Shown here: piece by piece, positions 52,245-61,441 of the stretch
Layout of the letters: each line of letters begins with the position of its first letter
How positions within the stretch are numbered: position 1 is the stretch's first letter
Assembly (NCBI GenBank): GCA_002336805.1
Contig: DDEZ01000011.1
Location: 558,001-622,000 of the forward strand
DNA: 64,000 nucleotides
Source: Bacteroidetes bacterium UBA1941
GTDB lineage: Bacteria; Bacteroidota; Bacteroidia; Chitinophagales; LD1
Reading direction: 5' to 3'
The notes under the pieces: generated by a model
Databases searched by the model: none
Told to the model about the DNA's origin: nothing
The model's input: the letters and a program-made list of their open reading frames with translations, nothing else
Made by a program: the position numbers and the translations under genes

Positions 52245-53222
52245 CTATGGCTTGGGTGGTGGCGGAGCACCTACGCCGGCCAGTTTGATACCTCTGTAGT
52301 CCGCCAGCGCGCGGGTAAACTCAGCGCCGAAAAATACGATCTGTGATGAGTAGTAGACCCATAGCAGCACGATGATCACACTACTGGCAGCTCCATAAGT
52401 ATTGGCTACGCTGCTGCTGCTGATGTAGAGTCCTATCAGGTATTTGCCGATGGCAAAGAGCACTGCGGTGAAGATAGCGCCGTAAAATACGTTCCTCCAT
52501 TTCATCTTGACATCAGACATGAATTTGTAGATCAAGGCAAAGAGCAGTGTGGTAAGCCCGAGAGATACTACCATCTCCAGCAGCGTAATCAGAATTTTAG
52601 ATATAGCAGGTAGTAGGCCACCGAGATAACCCGATAAAGCTGCAATCGCTGCACTCAAAGCCAGGGAAACGATGAGCAGAAATGCAATGCTGGCGATCAT
52701 ACCAAATGAAAAAAGGCGCTCCATCAGATAGCGCATAAATGGCTTCTTCGCCTGAGGTTTGAGATCCCATATGATATTGAGCGAGCTGCGTAGCTGATCG
52801 AATACACCTATAGCACCCGTAAGGAGCAGCACTATGGATACCGTGGTAGCGATCCAGTTTTTGCCTGGCTTGTAGGCGGCTTTCACCATGCTTTGCAGCT
52901 GGTCCGCAGTGCTGCTGCCCATCAGGCTGGTCAGCTGGTTTTTGAGCTCGCCTGTCACGGCCTCTGGTCCATATATAGAGCCCACTATAGAGATCACTAT
53001 GATCAGCATGGGTGCTATGGAGAAGATGGTAAAATAGGATAGGCCGGAGCCTAAGGCCGCCGTATCATGAGAGAGGAATAGTGTGACAGAGTTGCGCAGC
53101 ACAGTGATAGATGCTTGCAGCCAGTGAGGCATTTTTGAGAAAACTTTGCCCCACGAGGTTTTAGTGTTCTCCCATATATGTGTAAAACGCTCGCGCCAGG
53201 ATGATATAGAAACCGTAGCCAT
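52245..53222 (-). CDS. YihY/BrkB-family inner-membrane protein
   Basis: 325 residues with six transmembrane helices. Family features are LGSGLSYFTIFSIAPMLIIVISIVG (helix 1-2), the DQLRSSLNIIWDLKP loop and VNTYGAASSVIIVLLWVYYSSQIVFFGAEFTRALAD near the end. The protein was once called ribonuclease BN by error; its true role is unknown, though it is often linked to lipid or envelope transport. The first 40 residues are Trp/Ser/Lys-rich. Confidence 0.88.
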   Translation of the reverse strand: MATVSISSWRERFTHIWENTKTSWGKVFSKMPHWLQASITVLRNSVTLFLSHDTAALGSGLSYFTIFSIAPMLIIVISIVGSIYGPEAVTGELKNQLTSLMGSSTADQLQSMVKAAYKPGKNWIATTVSIVLLLTGAIGVFDQLRSSLNIIWDLKPQAKKPFMRYLMERLFSFGMIASIAFLLIVSLALSAAIAALSGYLGGLLPAISKILITLLEMVVSLGLTTLLFALIYKFMSDVKMKWRNVFYGAIFTAVLFAIGKYLIGLYISSSSVANTYGAASSVIIVLLWVYYSSQIVFFGAEFTRALADYRGIKLAGVGAPPPPKP

Positions 53223-53313
53223 ACTTAGCTTTTAGGTATATGCTGTATCAAAAACATGCCAAGCGATGAGCTAGGCAAAGCATTTGCAATGGCATACGGA
53301 AAAACATCCATTC

Positions 53314-53865
53314 ATGAATACCAACCGGCTTTCACCAAAGATACAAGCAGCACTAAACGATCAGATGACCAAAGAAGCGCATGCGGCTCAGATATACCTC
53401 TCCTATGGCGCATGGGCAGACAGCGAGGGCTACGGCGGCACGGGAAATTTCCTCTTCCGCCATGCACATGAGGAGCGCAACCATATGATGAAGATACTGG
53501 AATATATCCTGAAGCGTGGCGGGAAGCCTACGGTCAGCGCTATCCCTGCACCGCCTGCAGATCCTAAAAGCCTTCACGAATGTTTTGAGAAAGTCTTTCA
53601 GCACGAAGTAGACAATACGACTGCGATCTATGCACTGGTCAAGCTCTCCTTTGAGGAGCAGGACTGGGCTACGTGGAACTTTATGCAGTGGTTTGTGAAA
53701 GAGCAGACAGAAGAAGAAACCCTCGCACTAGATCTGCTGGATCAGCTCAAGATAGCTGGCGGCGAAAAGGCTGATGTAGATATGCTCTACAACCTGGACA
53801 GGGAGCTAAAGAAGAAGCCTGATGATGCTACGCTGGCTCAGGATGTGACGGAAGAGAAGCCGTAA
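53314..53865 (+). CDS. Bacterial non-haem ferritin
   Basis: 183 residues from ATG 53314, a four-helix ferritin. The diiron site includes E21 (TKEAHAA), E54 and H57 (HEERNHMMK) on helices A and B, and residues in FVKEQTEEETLAL on helix D. The tail after residue 160 is Lys/Asp/Glu-rich and longer than usual. It stores iron and limits Fenton chemistry. It is divergent from BrkB and convergent with the following membrane-protein gene. Confidence 0.9.
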   Translation: MNTNRLSPKIQAALNDQMTKEAHAAQIYLSYGAWADSEGYGGTGNFLFRHAHEERNHMMKILEYILKRGGKPTVSAIPAPPADPKSLHECFEKVFQHEVDNTTAIYALVKLSFEEQDWATWNFMQWFVKEQTEEETLALDLLDQLKIAGGEKADVDMLYNLDRELKKKPDDATLAQDVTEEKP

Positions 53866-53875
53866 TGATCCCTAC

Positions 53876-55288
53876 TCAATGCACGATCTCGTACCTGCCA
53901 CCTTGTAGCTTGAAATAGCGAGGTGGCAGTTGCGTTTTGCCCCATATGGCGTAAATGGTCACGGCACTCGTATTAAGGTTCAAGGCGTATTCATAATGTT
54001 CAGGCACAGAGTCTATCTGTATGATACGGCAAGAGTCCGGAGATATTAATGAAGTGATAAGCATACTCTCGTATCCTGAGGCCCAGGCGGAGGTATTGCG
54101 CTCAGGAGGTATCCGGCGCGCATCGAGAAAGATGCCGTTAAGTTTGCGGCCGGTGATTTCTTTCAGATAAGGATCATATATGTGTAGATGCTCAGAATAC
54201 TTCATATGTGCTCCCCCGATGGCAGCCACCCGGATAGCTATGATCAGGCATATGCTGGGTACTGCGTACCTAGCGGGATAAGACGGCAAAATGTCAGCAG
54301 CTAGCGGCAAGGCTACGATGAAGGCCAGTGGTAATAACATATTCTCCAGATAGTGGTATGGTATATCTGCAGGGCTACCGATCATGACCAGCAGCCAGTA
54401 GCTCACTGTGCCACCTGCCACCAGCAATACTTTGAAAAATGCACGCTGTCTGTACTGCCATATCAGCACTGCTACCAGCAGCATAGCACATACAGAGTAG
54501 TAGATCGCAAAGTGTACAAAGAACTGCTGAATAGTAGCTAACGCTGGGAAATGCGGCAGGTTTATCTTGAAGAACTTAGGCAGGTTCATCTTGCTACGTT
54601 CATACCGGCTGAATAAGGTCAGCCCTGATCTGATAAAGAATGCAGCAGCAGAAAGCGTAACTATGACAGAGGCTGGCCTGGACGATATGTACCGCCATGC
54701 ACCATAATAGTAGAATAGCAAGAATAATATAGGAAAGAAGATAAGAGGATGGAAGGACTGTATCCATACAAGGAACAGAAAGTGCGCTATATATCTCACT
54801 CCAGGAGAGAATCTATCTAAAGAGCCCTCATATAGCAGTACAGCATATAGGCAAAGCCAAAGCATACCCTGCTGCAGCTCAGACTGAGGCCAGTAGAAAA
54901 CTTCATTGGTGATAAGTACCAGATATAGCGGAGCAAGTAAGAACAGGAGCATCCTTTTGCTAAAACTGTAGCAGATCAGATAAATAGCCAGAAAGAGTAG
55001 GATGAATGACAGCGAGTGCAAAATCATGACCGTCTGCAGATCAGCATGAAGCCAGATAGCAGTGAGTGGTATGTACTGCGGAATGATAGAGCCAGGTCGA
55101 AACCAATTAATCCACGGCTTTTGTTCTATGAGCAGATACACTGCCTGATAGGCCGTGTCAGAAAAGGCTATACGCTCTCTGAAGAAGATACCCGCCAGCA
55201 CAAGTAGAGCTGCAAAGCAAAGCAGGCCTATGGTAAACCAGACTTTGCTTCCCGTTGCTATTTGGTATGTAGAGCCACTATTTGCCAT
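53876..55288 (-). CDS. Polytopic membrane protein, glycosyltransferase-like topology
   Basis: 470 residues, about 11-12 membrane helices, with an extended C-terminal soluble part after residue 390 (GIFLDARRIPPERN). The N-terminal loop SDTAYQAVYLLIEQKPWINWFRPG holds Asp and aromatic residues as in membrane mannosyl-/arabinosyltransferase-like proteins, but no DDx catalytic motif is convincing. The start overlaps the 3' end of the prfC gene by 11 bases on the same strand. The base composition is more AT-rich than prfC. Function unknown. Confidence 0.6.
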   Translation of the reverse strand: MANSGSTYQIATGSKVWFTIGLLCFAALLVLAGIFFRERIAFSDTAYQAVYLLIEQKPWINWFRPGSIIPQYIPLTAIWLHADLQTVMILHSLSFILLFLAIYLICYSFSKRMLLFLLAPLYLVLITNEVFYWPQSELQQGMLWLCLYAVLLYEGSLDRFSPGVRYIAHFLFLVWIQSFHPLIFFPILFLLFYYYGAWRYISSRPASVIVTLSAAAFFIRSGLTLFSRYERSKMNLPKFFKINLPHFPALATIQQFFVHFAIYYSVCAMLLVAVLIWQYRQRAFFKVLLVAGGTVSYWLLVMIGSPADIPYHYLENMLLPLAFIVALPLAADILPSYPARYAVPSICLIIAIRVAAIGGAHMKYSEHLHIYDPYLKEITGRKLNGIFLDARRIPPERNTSAWASGYESMLITSLISPDSCRIIQIDSVPEHYEYALNLNTSAVTIYAIWGKTQLPPRYFKLQGGRYEIVH

Positions 55289-56903
55289 AAGGCACGTAGC
55301 CCATTATGTCGGTGCGCTCGGTCTTAAACTCTGAGTTGAAATGGAACTCGATGTCGGGGTTATTCTCGCGCTCCATTTTGAGAAACCACTCTGATGGGGC
55401 GAGGTAGACTATGTTTCCGTCCTTATCATTCACGATACTGGTCTGCTTGAAGCGGATAAAGTCATCGAGCTTCTGCTGATCCTTCGACCGTAGCCAGCAG
55501 GCACGGGTCATACTGATAGGCTGGAATCGGCAGCTGGCACCATACTCGTGCAGCAGGCGGTACTGGATCACCTCAAACTGGAGCTCACCCACAGTACCTA
55601 CAAACTTACGATTGCCCGGCTGCTGGGTGAAGAGCTGCGCCACACCCTCGTCTGTGAGCTGGCTGATGCCTTTCTCAAGCTGCTTGGCTTTCATCGGATC
55701 AGTATTGATCAGCTCCTTGAAGATCTCTGGTGAGAAGGCCGGTATACCTCGTATCTGAAAGTCTTCGCCCTCTGTGAGGACGTCGGCTATCTTAAAGTTG
55801 CCCGTGTCATAGAGGCCTACTACATCACCGGGATATGCCTCGTCTACGATGTTCTTGTCTGATGCCATGAAGGTAACTGGCGTGCTGAATCGGAAGTCCT
55901 TCTCCAGGCGCACGTGGTGGTAGTACTTGCCGCGCTCAAACTTGCCGGATACGATGCGCATGAAGGCGATACGGTCGCGGTGCTTGGGGTCGAGGTTGGC
56001 GTGTATCTTAAAGATGAAGCCTGTCATCTTGGGTTCCTCAGGTTCTATAAAGCGCTTGTCACTCTCACGGCCCTGTGGGGTAGGAGCGATATCTACGAAG
56101 GTGTCGAGCATCTCCTGTATGCCGAAGCTATTGACTGCAGAGCCGAAGAAGACAGGAGCGAGGTTGCCCTTCAGGTACTCCTCTCTGTCAAATGGGTCAT
56201 AGACGCCCTCTATCATCTCTACGTCTTCGCGGAGCTTGTCTGCGTCTAGTTTGCCGCAGTGCTGGTCTACGTATGGATCATTCAGATCACTGATGGCTAC
56301 TACATCGTCTGCTACGCGGGTGGTCGATGCCTTGAAGAGGTTGAGGCTCTTATTGGCGAGGTCGTAGACGCCCTTGAAGAGGCTGCCCCGGTTGATAGGC
56401 CAGGTGAGGGGGCGAGTGCGGATGTGCAGCTCCTTCTCCACCTCGTCCAGCAGGTCAAATGGGTCACGGCCCTCGCGGTCCAGCTTATTGACGAAGACGA
56501 TCACGGGGGTCTTGCGCATGGCGCATACCTCCATCAGCTTGCGGGTCTGCTCCTCTACGCCCTTCACTGAGTCTACTACGATGATCACCGAGTCTACGGC
56601 AGTGAGTGTACGATAGGTGTCCTCGGCAAAGTCCTTGTGGCCGGGGGTATCGAGGATATTGATGAGGCGGTCGCGGTAGTGGAAGGTCATGACCGAGGTA
56701 GCTACGGAGATACCCCGCTGCTTCTCTATTTCCATGAAGTCAGAGGTGGTGGCCTTCTTGATCTTATTGCTCTTGACGGCGCCGGCGGTCTGGATGGCAC
56801 CACCAAATAGGAGGAGCTTCTCCGTCAGGGTGGTCTTGCCGGCATCGGGGTGAGCTATGATACCAAAGGTCTTGCGCTTATGTAGTTCTTCTGTGAAGGT
56901 CAT
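55278..56903 (-). CDS. prfC: Peptide chain release factor 3
   Basis: 541 residues. RF3 is the GTPase that releases RF1/RF2 from the ribosome after termination. G1 is AHPDAGKT (17-24), G3 is DTPGHKDF, and G4 is NKLDRE. TSDFMEIEKQRGISVATSVMTF is the RF3-specific switch I region. Domains II and III follow (PEEPKMTGFIFKIHANLDPKHRDR; ending FKTERTDIMGYVPYG). The gene overlaps the downstream membrane-protein gene by 11 bases. Confidence 0.96.
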   Translation of the reverse strand: MTFTEELHKRKTFGIIAHPDAGKTTLTEKLLLFGGAIQTAGAVKSNKIKKATTSDFMEIEKQRGISVATSVMTFHYRDRLINILDTPGHKDFAEDTYRTLTAVDSVIIVVDSVKGVEEQTRKLMEVCAMRKTPVIVFVNKLDREGRDPFDLLDEVEKELHIRTRPLTWPINRGSLFKGVYDLANKSLNLFKASTTRVADDVVAISDLNDPYVDQHCGKLDADKLREDVEMIEGVYDPFDREEYLKGNLAPVFFGSAVNSFGIQEMLDTFVDIAPTPQGRESDKRFIEPEEPKMTGFIFKIHANLDPKHRDRIAFMRIVSGKFERGKYYHHVRLEKDFRFSTPVTFMASDKNIVDEAYPGDVVGLYDTGNFKIADVLTEGEDFQIRGIPAFSPEIFKELINTDPMKAKQLEKGISQLTDEGVAQLFTQQPGNRKFVGTVGELQFEVIQYRLLHEYGASCRFQPISMTRACWLRSKDQQKLDDFIRFKQTSIVNDKDGNIVYLAPSEWFLKMERENNPDIEFHFNSEFKTERTDIMGYVPYGK

Positions 56904-57320
56904 GTTTTAATTTGAAGATTTGAAGATGTGACTATTTGAAGATGAGACAAACAGCCACTTTCGGGCTGCGAAGATAGGCATTTTGGGGGCGACTACACAG
57001 GGTGGGGTGGGAGGCTCAATTGAGGATTAGTAAGTATGGGACTTTGGTCAACTGAGGGTGGTGGGTGTCGTTGTTTTTTTTCGACTAAGGAGCAGCATGA
57101 TTGGAGAAAAATGTGTTTTGTAAATGCTTTGCAGTTATTATTATAAAAGTGTGATTATTTAGAATAAAAAATAATAATAAATAGTATTCAGTTTTAATAT
57201 TAAGCTGTTTTGTATGAATTTTTATTTTAAATTATGAAAGGCTTTCAGCCTTGGGTGGGAGCCAATCCGATGCCGGGGGGAAGGACACAGCCTTGGCTGC
57301 ATATTTGCTTTTGCAAGCCT
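56904..57320. repeat. Intergenic region: TTTGAAGAT repeats, AT-rich stretch and hairpin repeat
   Basis: TTTGAAGAT occurs three times at 56911-56919, 56919-56927 and 56935-56943. 57110-57230 is strongly AT-rich and probably carries a promoter. 57233-57320 holds a mosaic of short inverted repeats (GGCTTTCAGCC; CAGCC-TTGGCTG; GCTTTTGCAAGC) that ends exactly at the ATG of the DUF6766 gene. Such elements are common in Bacteroidota. Confidence 0.6.
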
Positions 57321-58004
57321 ATGACTACCGCTTCATCTAGGAAAAAGTCCCGACCCTCGTTTCTTTACCGCAATAGCCTGAGTATCGCGCTGCTCCTGAT
57401 CTTTGCGGGCAGTTTCGCCGGACAGGCGGTGATGGGGTGGCACGTCTTCAATGATCGTCAGGAGCAATACCATCAGGCAGCGTATACCTTTGGGCAGTAT
57501 GTAGCGAGCGGGCATATCCTGTCGGCTACCTTTGAGAACTGGGAGAGCGAGTTTCTCCAGATGGCGGTGTATGTGGTGCTGACCATCTTCCTGCGGCAGC
57601 GCGGGTCGTCTGAGTCTAAGGGCTGCGATGGCCCGGAGGATGTGGACCGCATGCCGCAGCCGCGGCCGGATGCACCCTGGCCAGTGCGCAAGGGCGGCTG
57701 GTACCTGGCCATCTATAAGCACTCACTGTCCATAGCCCTGCTGCTGCTGTTTTTTATGAGCTTTGTGCTGCACTATACAGGTAGCTGGATAGACTATAAC
57801 TATGAGCAGGGACTGAAGGGCGGAACAGTGGTGGCCTATATCAGCTATGGAGGGAATAGTCAATTCTGGTTTGAATCCTTTCAAAACTGGCAGAGTGAGT
57901 TCCTGTCTATTTTCGTGCTTATCGTATTGTCCATCTACCTCCGGCAATATGGCTCCCCGCAGTCTAAACCGGTAGATGCGCCTCATGACGAGACGGGAGA
58001 TTAG
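57321..58004 (+). CDS. DUF6766 membrane protein with internal duplication
   Basis: 227 residues from ATG 57321; the longer reading from 57234 only translates the repeat element upstream. Two copies of a module of about 100 residues are visible: NSLSIALLLIFAGSFAGQAVMGWHVFND...FENWESEFLQMAVYVVLTIFLRQRGS and KHSLSIALLLLFFMSFVLHYTGSWIDYN...FQNWQSEFLSIFVLIVLSIYLRQYGS (elided for length). Each has two membrane helices around a soluble loop, giving about four helices. This is the DUF6766 family, function unknown. It follows a hairpin-repeat leader. Confidence 0.8.
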   Translation: MTTASSRKKSRPSFLYRNSLSIALLLIFAGSFAGQAVMGWHVFNDRQEQYHQAAYTFGQYVASGHILSATFENWESEFLQMAVYVVLTIFLRQRGSSESKGCDGPEDVDRMPQPRPDAPWPVRKGGWYLAIYKHSLSIALLLLFFMSFVLHYTGSWIDYNYEQGLKGGTVVAYISYGGNSQFWFESFQNWQSEFLSIFVLIVLSIYLRQYGSPQSKPVDAPHDETGD

Positions 58005-58022
58005 TTGGGCACATTCAGATCA

Positions 58023-58691
58023 TCACCAGAATTTCCACCAAGGCTTAGACGCAGCGGGGCTGGTGGTGATACCCGGTTTATTGCTAGCAGCCGGGCTGTA
58101 TCTATAGCCGCGAAGTATGGTCTCTGATAGCACGTCATCTGCAAAGTCTAGCCTCACGCCAAAGTAACGCTGGCAAATGAAAAACACGAACTCTTCGCCC
58201 ATCTGGTCTTCAGTCATCTCGTCCTCGCCCTGGCCGTATAAGCGTGCGCCGGTGTCAGTGATGCGCGACTCACTGAGCAGGCCGAGCTCCTCGGGTAGTG
58301 GCTCTCCCTCATCTGCAAAGGTGCCATCGTCTGAGCTGCCGGCACGAGTGCGCATGCGGTGGCCGCCTTTGGTCACCAGGTAGCCCCAGAGGTTGACCGC
58401 ACTATGCAGGAGGATGTAGGCGATCTCCGAATCAGGGAAAAGGCGGCTCAATGCCGCCTCAGCTGGGCTACCCTTCTGCTCCAAGGCAAGGACCGGGATA
58501 TCTGGCGAGCAGATGATGATATTGTCCCCCGCGCGGCCTATGTATACCTGGCCCTCATCGGGGTTTATCACGGCCTCAAAGGGCTGCTCTGCTATCGGGG
58601 TGAGGTGTCGGTAGCCCAGTGCGGGCAATAGCTGATCTATATCTGCCTCTCCCGGTTGATGGATGACGATGAAGGATGCTTTCCAACCCAT
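58023..58691 (-). CDS. Hypothetical protein, weakly similar to DUF6928
   Basis: 222 residues, no signal peptide. The N-terminus MGWKASFIVIHQ is followed by an acidic strand-helix region (PGEADIDQLLPALGY) and GDNIIICSPDIPVLAL, a pattern resembling DUF6928, but this is a weak guess. The C-terminal part has an acidic helical stretch and ends with Pro/Ala/Ser-rich sequence and Trp-rich KPWWKFW. It may be cytoplasmic. It converges with DUF6766 across 18 bases. Confidence 0.45.
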   Translation of the reverse strand: MGWKASFIVIHQPGEADIDQLLPALGYRHLTPIAEQPFEAVINPDEGQVYIGRAGDNIIICSPDIPVLALEQKGSPAEAALSRLFPDSEIAYILLHSAVNLWGYLVTKGGHRMRTRAGSSDDGTFADEGEPLPEELGLLSESRITDTGARLYGQGEDEMTEDQMGEEFVFFICQRYFGVRLDFADDVLSETILRGYRYSPAASNKPGITTSPAASKPWWKFW

Positions 58692-58761
58692 GCGCTGTTG
58701 TTTTAGATAGCTGTAAGATGCGATAATGCGTGGAGAAATGGAAGTAGGAAAGGATTATTTG

Positions 58762-59036
58762 GGCGTTGCAAACGCCACACAAGTTGTCACGCGATACAAT
58801 CGCGCGACAGAGAGGGCGTTGGAACTAAGTTCCATAAATGCATTATAGGCAGATGGGCGCCTAGCTTCGGCACGGAACTAAGTTCCGCGCTAGTGTGGAA
58901 ATTATTGGGGCGTTGCAAACGCCAGACCGGTAGTGACTCGATGTAATCGCGCGACGGAGGGGGGGCAGTTTGCAGCCTCAAGTCGGAAACTTGAATTTAT
59001 TGGGAGTTCCAAGTTGCGCTGCGCTAAACTTCGAAC
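58762..59036. repeat. Cluster of interspersed hairpin repeats
   Basis: Two paired-hairpin elements (58762-58814 and 58909-58958), two copies of the GGAACT-A-AGTTCC palindrome (58821-58833 and 58874-58886), and a composite element CAAGT...ACTTG (58979-58993) plus GTTCCAAGTT...AAACTTCGAAC (59006-59035). They fill most of the 527-base gap before the oxidoreductase gene. Confidence 0.85.
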
Positions 59037-59218
59037 GACGAGGGGAGTTGGAAACTTAGACTAGAGGGGGGTATAGTCCCGCGTTATTCTATATTAGCGC
59101 AGCATAATTGGGGGTGCCAAAGATTGAGACGTCCATGACTTCTCCGTGTAAATTTAACCCCAACTTTTTGCGGTCATACCAGCAGCGAACAATCACTCAG
59201 AAACACTGTTCAAACAAG

Positions 59219-60769
59219 GTGAAGGTAAATATTATTGGAGCAGGTGTGTCGGGTTTGTGCGTAGGCAGCTATCTGCAGATGAATGGCTTTGAGACGCAGA
59301 TCTTTGAGAAGCATGATATACCCGGCGGCCTCTGCACGAGCTGGCAGAGAGGTCAGTACACTTTTGATGGATGTGCACACTGGATACTGGGCAGTGACAG
59401 CGGCAGCTCCTTTCACCGCATGTGGTCAGAGCTGCTGGATATGGGGAGCATCCCCTTTCACGATCACTATGAGCGCATAGCCATAGATGTGAAAAATACC
59501 AGAAACAAATACGGGGAGAAGACCTTTCACCTCTACACTGATCTGGATAGGCTGGAGCGCTACATGCTGGACCTGGCTCCCGAAGACGCTGGTACGATAC
59601 GCGCATTCATCAGGCCTATGAGAGTGATGCAGCAGTTTGACCTGCCGCCTGTGATGGATGACCTGCCTCCGCTGCAGAGCGCCCTGCGTGGTATCCGTAT
59701 GACGCGGTATCTCTATTTCTTCTATTGGTTTCTGCGGCTGAGCAGGCAGACCAATATGACCTTTGCCCGCCGGTTCAAAAATCCTTTTCTACGCGAGAGC
59801 TTTGAGCTGCTGTATGATGGCTTTGAGGTGAGCCTGATCGTGATGATGATGCCGCTCTCGGTCTTTGACAAAAAGAGTGCAGGCTACCCCATAGGCGGTT
59901 CGCTGGCATTTGCCAGGAGGTTGGAGGAGAGCTACCTCGACCTCGGTGGCCGCATACACTACAAAACACCAGTACACAAGATCCTGACCGAAGGAGACAA
60001 GGCTACGGGCGTGCTGGTGAGGCATGGTGTGCGCCTGGAGTCTGATATCACCATATCTGCCGCCGACTGGCGGTACACCGTGTTTGATGCGCTGGAGGGC
60101 AGGTATGCCAATGACGAGATGAAAGCTATACATGCCGGGCAGGGCATAGAGGTGTACTACTCCGTACTACAGTTGTCCTTTGGCATCCGCAAGGACCTCA
60201 CTCAATATCCGCACTTTTCCCGCTTTCCGCTGGATACTCCTATCACCTCACCCGACGGCGATACCTATGAGCGCATGGAGGTGCATATCTACCACTACGA
60301 CCCGACCATGGCCCCGGAGGGCTGTGCCTCTGTGGTGGTGAGCTTCTACACGCGCAGGCGTGACTACTGGATAGACCTGCGCCGCACAGACCGCCGGCGG
60401 TACCGCGCTGCCAAGGACGAACTGCTGCGCCAGGTGATACCGCACCTGGACCGCAGGCTGGGCGGCATAGAAGGCCTGATAGAAGAGACTGATGTAGCCA
60501 CACCTGCTACACTGCTCCGCTATACGGGCAACTGGAAAGGCAGTGCACAGGGCTGGCTGCCGGGCAAGAATATACTGGCAGGATCGCCAGTACAGCATAC
60601 ACTGCCGGGTCTGAAAAACATGTATCTCTCCAGCCACTGGAATCAACCCGGTGGCGGCCTGCCCATAGCGATCAAGTCTGCACGTGATGTAGCCGCGCTG
60701 ATATCCAAGAAATACAACGGACGCTTTATAAGTAAAAAGCCTAGTGTTTCTAGTGGCCCCGAGGTCTAG
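59219..60769 (+). CDS. Phytoene-desaturase/carotenoid-isomerase-like FAD oxidoreductase
   Basis: 516 residues from GTG 59219, which places the Rossmann motif at VKVNIIGAGVSGLCVGSYL as in relatives; ATG 59135 would add 28 unlikely residues. The ADP-binding loop is GAGVSG, followed by EKHDIPGGLCTSW, and the C-terminal FAD block is NMYLSSHWNQPGGGLPIAIKSARDVA. This is the CrtI/CrtISO-like superfamily (COG1233), usually acting on carotenoid or other polyprenyl chains. The genuine substrate is not clear: no crtB or related pigment gene is nearby. Confidence 0.85.
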   Translation: MKVNIIGAGVSGLCVGSYLQMNGFETQIFEKHDIPGGLCTSWQRGQYTFDGCAHWILGSDSGSSFHRMWSELLDMGSIPFHDHYERIAIDVKNTRNKYGEKTFHLYTDLDRLERYMLDLAPEDAGTIRAFIRPMRVMQQFDLPPVMDDLPPLQSALRGIRMTRYLYFFYWFLRLSRQTNMTFARRFKNPFLRESFELLYDGFEVSLIVMMMPLSVFDKKSAGYPIGGSLAFARRLEESYLDLGGRIHYKTPVHKILTEGDKATGVLVRHGVRLESDITISAADWRYTVFDALEGRYANDEMKAIHAGQGIEVYYSVLQLSFGIRKDLTQYPHFSRFPLDTPITSPDGDTYERMEVHIYHYDPTMAPEGCASVVVSFYTRRRDYWIDLRRTDRRRYRAAKDELLRQVIPHLDRRLGGIEGLIEETDVATPATLLRYTGNWKGSAQGWLPGKNILAGSPVQHTLPGLKNMYLSSHWNQPGGGLPIAIKSARDVAALISKKYNGRFISKKPSVSSGPEV

Positions 60770-60963
60770 GGAGCAACGAGGATACTGAAATCATGGTTTT
60801 TACTGCGCTATATCATCTCCCTGGCTCGCGTATCTCCAATGCTAGCTATGACTCATCAGTTGCGATTGTATACCGATAGATTGAGATCTGCTATGTTTTT
60901 TAAGATCGTATTGGGAACGCCACACGCATCTGTCCTACCCTTTTTTTTGCCATAGAGGGGTCG

Positions 60964-61372
60964 AAAGTCAGAGACTTTAGTTTATTCTGAGTTCCAAGTT
61001 ATGCTGTGCTAAACTTGGAACAGCGGAGGCGTTGCAAACGCCATACAATTGGTCACGCGATACAATCGCGCGACAGAGGGAGAGATATGGAAGTAGGGAA
61101 AGAATTATCTGGGCGTTGCAAACGCCAGGCAAGTGGTGACGCGATCCATCGCGCTATGGAGGGATAAGGACAGCCGTTTTACCGCCTCAAGTCGGAGACT
61201 TGAATTTATTCTGAGTTCCAAGTTGCGCTGCGCTAAACTTGGAACAGCGGGGGTATTTAGGGCGTTGCAAACGCTACACAAGTAGTCACGCGATATAATT
61301 GTGCGACAGAGAATAGCCGGGGGCGTTGCAAACGCAATGCAAGTGGTAATGCAATCAATCGCGTGAAGGAGG
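60964..61372. repeat. Dense cluster of hairpin repeats before the beta-helix gene
   Basis: Four paired-hairpin elements (61028-61079, 61112-61162, 61261-61312, 61322-61372) alternate with two composite elements (60964-61021 and 61188-61245), each with AAGTC...GACTT and GTTCCAAGTT...AACTTGGAAC stems; the stems at 60991-61000/61012-61021 and 61215-61224/61236-61245 are perfect 10-bp pairs. The left part of the gap (60770-60960) shows nothing recognisable. Confidence 0.88.
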
Positions 61373-61441
61373 GGATCTGTATCATTGTTAAAACTAAATT
61401 TGTTTTCTTTGCCGCCTCACAAATCCTAAAACTACAAGAAC

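Noticed and set aside
58762..61372. Possible integron or phage attachment sites in the repeat clusters
   Set aside because: No integrase, recombinase or cassette-like gene is adjacent, and copies occur at several unrelated positions.
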